A stretch of 7,240 nt of DNA from Lachnospiraceae bacterium (GTDB lineage Bacteria; Bacillota; Clostridia; Lachnospirales; Lachnospiraceae), in contig JAGCXJ010000010.1 of the NCBI GenBank assembly GCA_017961385.1, positions 1 through 7,240 of the forward strand, written 5' to 3'. A program made the position numbers and the translations under genes. Under the pieces are notes generated by a model. That model did no database searches. It worked only from the letters and a program-made list of their open reading frames with translations, and was not told the origin of the DNA. Positions 6,156 to 7,240 of this stretch are shown in pieces (the stretch's first letter is position 1; the number at the start of each line of letters is the position of its first letter).

Positions 6156-7240
6156 GGGATATTCATATTTTGGAAGAGCATTGACAGGCTGATCGGCCAC
6201 GCCTTCGTACTGCGCCGCTGCGATCGCATCTGAATTATCACTGAGACGCTTATAATCAAATCTTACATACTTGTCACCTATCATGTATGCTTCTTTTGCA
6301 TCCTCTTCCGATACCGATTCATACTCATTGCCGTCATATGACTTAAACCACGGCTTGTCCTCATCCTCGTAGCCGTCGTATTTATAGCCCCATTGATAAA
6401 CTAGCTCTATGGAATCTGCTTCAAGATTGTATACGTCAAATCCTGAGAGCGCAGCACCACCCGACCATTCGTTTACGATAAGTCCGTCTGAGTGGGCATA
6501 GAATCTGTTTCTTGCGCTTCCGCTGATCACATGGGCAGGTTTTCCCTTGACCATCGTATATATGTCATAGACAACTCCCTTAAGATCATCCTCGCCGAAT
6601 TCTCCGACAAAGAGCTCGTCTATTCCGTCAAGATTTACATCTAAGTATGCATATCCGATAGCTTCGAGGGGAGTATTATAAAACTCGCTGCTCATAAGCT
6701 CAGCTTCATATCTTGAAGCATCCCAGTTTTTGTTCTTTGCTGTTACATATTTTGAAAGAACACTGTTGTAAAGATCCTCGCCCTTTGTACCTGCGCCCGG
6801 AATAAATGTATATCCGTTATTTCCTGTCATTCCATTAATGATGCCTTCAGCACTGTCATAGATCTTTGCAAAGTTTGCAGGCATATCGGCAAGGTTGTAA
6901 TCCCACTGGATCTCGGTGGCATATCCTTTTACGACTTCATATATGTCAGCATTCTCATTCGAGAGCTCTCCGATCTTTACATATGGTCCGCCGCCCATAC
7001 CGGAATCAACAGGTCTTGCCCATACGATAAATACGAGGCCTCCGAATCCAGCGTCAGCAGATTCCCTGTCATAAACGCTTATTTTGTCATCTTCAACATC
7101 TACTTTTACAAGGTCAGCGATATCATCCGGTATCTGTATCTTTAACAGATCATTTGAATATTCATTGACTGTTTTTATCTCTTCCTGCTCATAAGTATTC
7201 TGTTCAGTGCTGTCATTTGCACTCTCAGTCTCATTACGGT
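6153..7240 (-). CDS. Secreted or lipoprotein-like multi-domain protein, N-terminal and middle part (start beyond window)
   Basis: The frame enters from the right edge and runs 361 codons to TGA at 6153-6155. The first visible residues, 'NETESANDSTEQNTYEQEE', are an acidic Asn/Ser/Thr-rich linker like those after the lipobox of Gram-positive lipoproteins; the signal sequence itself is not visible. Next comes a domain with 'YSNDLLKIQIPDDI', 'AGFGGLVFIVWA', 'VKIGELSNENADIYEVV' and 'TEIQWDY', a combination I associate with uncharacterised secreted proteins of Lachnospiraceae. A module with the DxNxDGxxE loop 'DVNLDGIDELFVGE' (about 6606-6641) follows and may bind calcium. I cannot assign a function. 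An internal ATG at 6998 is not a credible start: it has no ribosome site, and coding sequence continues upstream. It was probably one protein of more than 528 residues with the C-terminal domain after the TGA. Confidence 0.78.
   Translation of the reverse strand, partial: RNETESANDSTEQNTYEQEEIKTVNEYSNDLLKIQIPDDIADLVKVDVEDDKISVYDRESADAGFGGLVFIVWARPVDSGMGGGPYVKIGELSNENADIYEVVKGYATEIQWDYNLADMPANFAKIYDSAEGIINGMTGNNGYTFIPGAGTKGEDLYNSVLSKYVTAKNKNWDASRYEAELMSSEFYNTPLEAIGYAYLDVNLDGIDELFVGEFGEDDLKGVVYDIYTMVKGKPAHVISGSARNRFYAHSDGLIVNEWSGGAALSGFDVYNLEADSIELVYQWGYKYDGYEDEDKPWFKSYDGNEYESVSEEDAKEAYMIGDKYVRFDYKRLSDNSDAIAAAQYEGVADQPVNALPKYEYP
6615..6641 (-). other. Possible calcium-binding loop (DxNxDGxxE) in the secreted protein
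   Basis: The nine residues DVNLDGIDE have Asp, Asn, Asp-Gly and Glu at EF-hand/dockerin-like spacing, followed by hydrophobic LFVGE. Such 'D.n.DG..EL' loops occur in many extracellular proteins of Firmicutes. Calcium binding is inferred from spacing only. Confidence 0.5.

Noticed and set aside
6153..6998. ATG at 6998 as the true start of the secreted protein
   Set aside because: Coding sequence in the same frame continues to the right edge with coherent domain sequence and a linker; no Shine-Dalgarno precedes the ATG and a start here would leave no export signal.
1..7240. CRISPR array, tRNA, rRNA, insertion sequence, riboswitch or phage attachment site
   Set aside because: I looked for regular repeats, terminal inverted repeats, cloverleaf-like or conserved RNA motifs and found none; intergenic space totals well under 200 bases.

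Overview
All convincing coding capacity lies on the minus strand, so the genes are described from right (upstream) to left (downstream). The sequence suggests an anaerobic Firmicute of the Lachnospiraceae type (Butyrivibrio/Roseburia-like). This rests on AGGAG/GGAGG ribosome sites, tight minus-strand packing, a TTG start, ATA-rich codon use, and recognisable protein styles: a two-component-regulator propeller sensor, an HD-GYP receptor, and a secreted multi-domain protein with a Glu/Asn/Ser/Thr-rich linker. The genus is an inference from style, not from a marker gene.

Right part (7240 to 5652): a secreted or lipoprotein-like protein whose N-terminus is off the window. Its frame stays open through the whole stretch except for one TGA at 6153-6155. 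Family-like sequence continues in the same frame on both sides, and no plausible restart lies after the stop, so this looks like one gene cut by a nonsense codon (or a recoded codon, or a sequence error). A hairpin with a U-run (5615-5644) terminates it.

Middle (5557 to 4850): a 235-residue alpha/beta-hydrolase-fold esterase with Ser, Asp and His in the expected order. It has its own ribosome site and a possible promoter. A short gap with a small inverted repeat follows.

Left part (4804 to 1): a tightly spaced signalling operon. A 101-residue two-helix membrane protein starts with TTG behind a perfect GGAGG. Two bases after its stop begins a 718-residue membrane receptor: an N-terminal membrane module resembling an ECF-transporter S component, a Cache/PAS-like extracytoplasmic domain, HAMP, and a complete HD-GYP c-di-GMP phosphodiesterase domain. 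Its TGA overlaps the ATG of a secreted beta-propeller sensor (signal peptide, about two propellers, Y_Y_Y domain, start of a membrane helix) whose cytoplasmic output domain lies beyond the left edge.

The working picture is two or three co-translated membrane proteins that read external signals, at least one of which lowers c-di-GMP. The hydrolase and the secreted protein upstream may belong to the same surface-related neighbourhood, but the terminator at 5615-5644 separates the secreted protein from the rest. No RNA genes, insertion sequences, CRISPR arrays or plus-strand genes were found, and no gene-free stretch exceeds about 100 bases.
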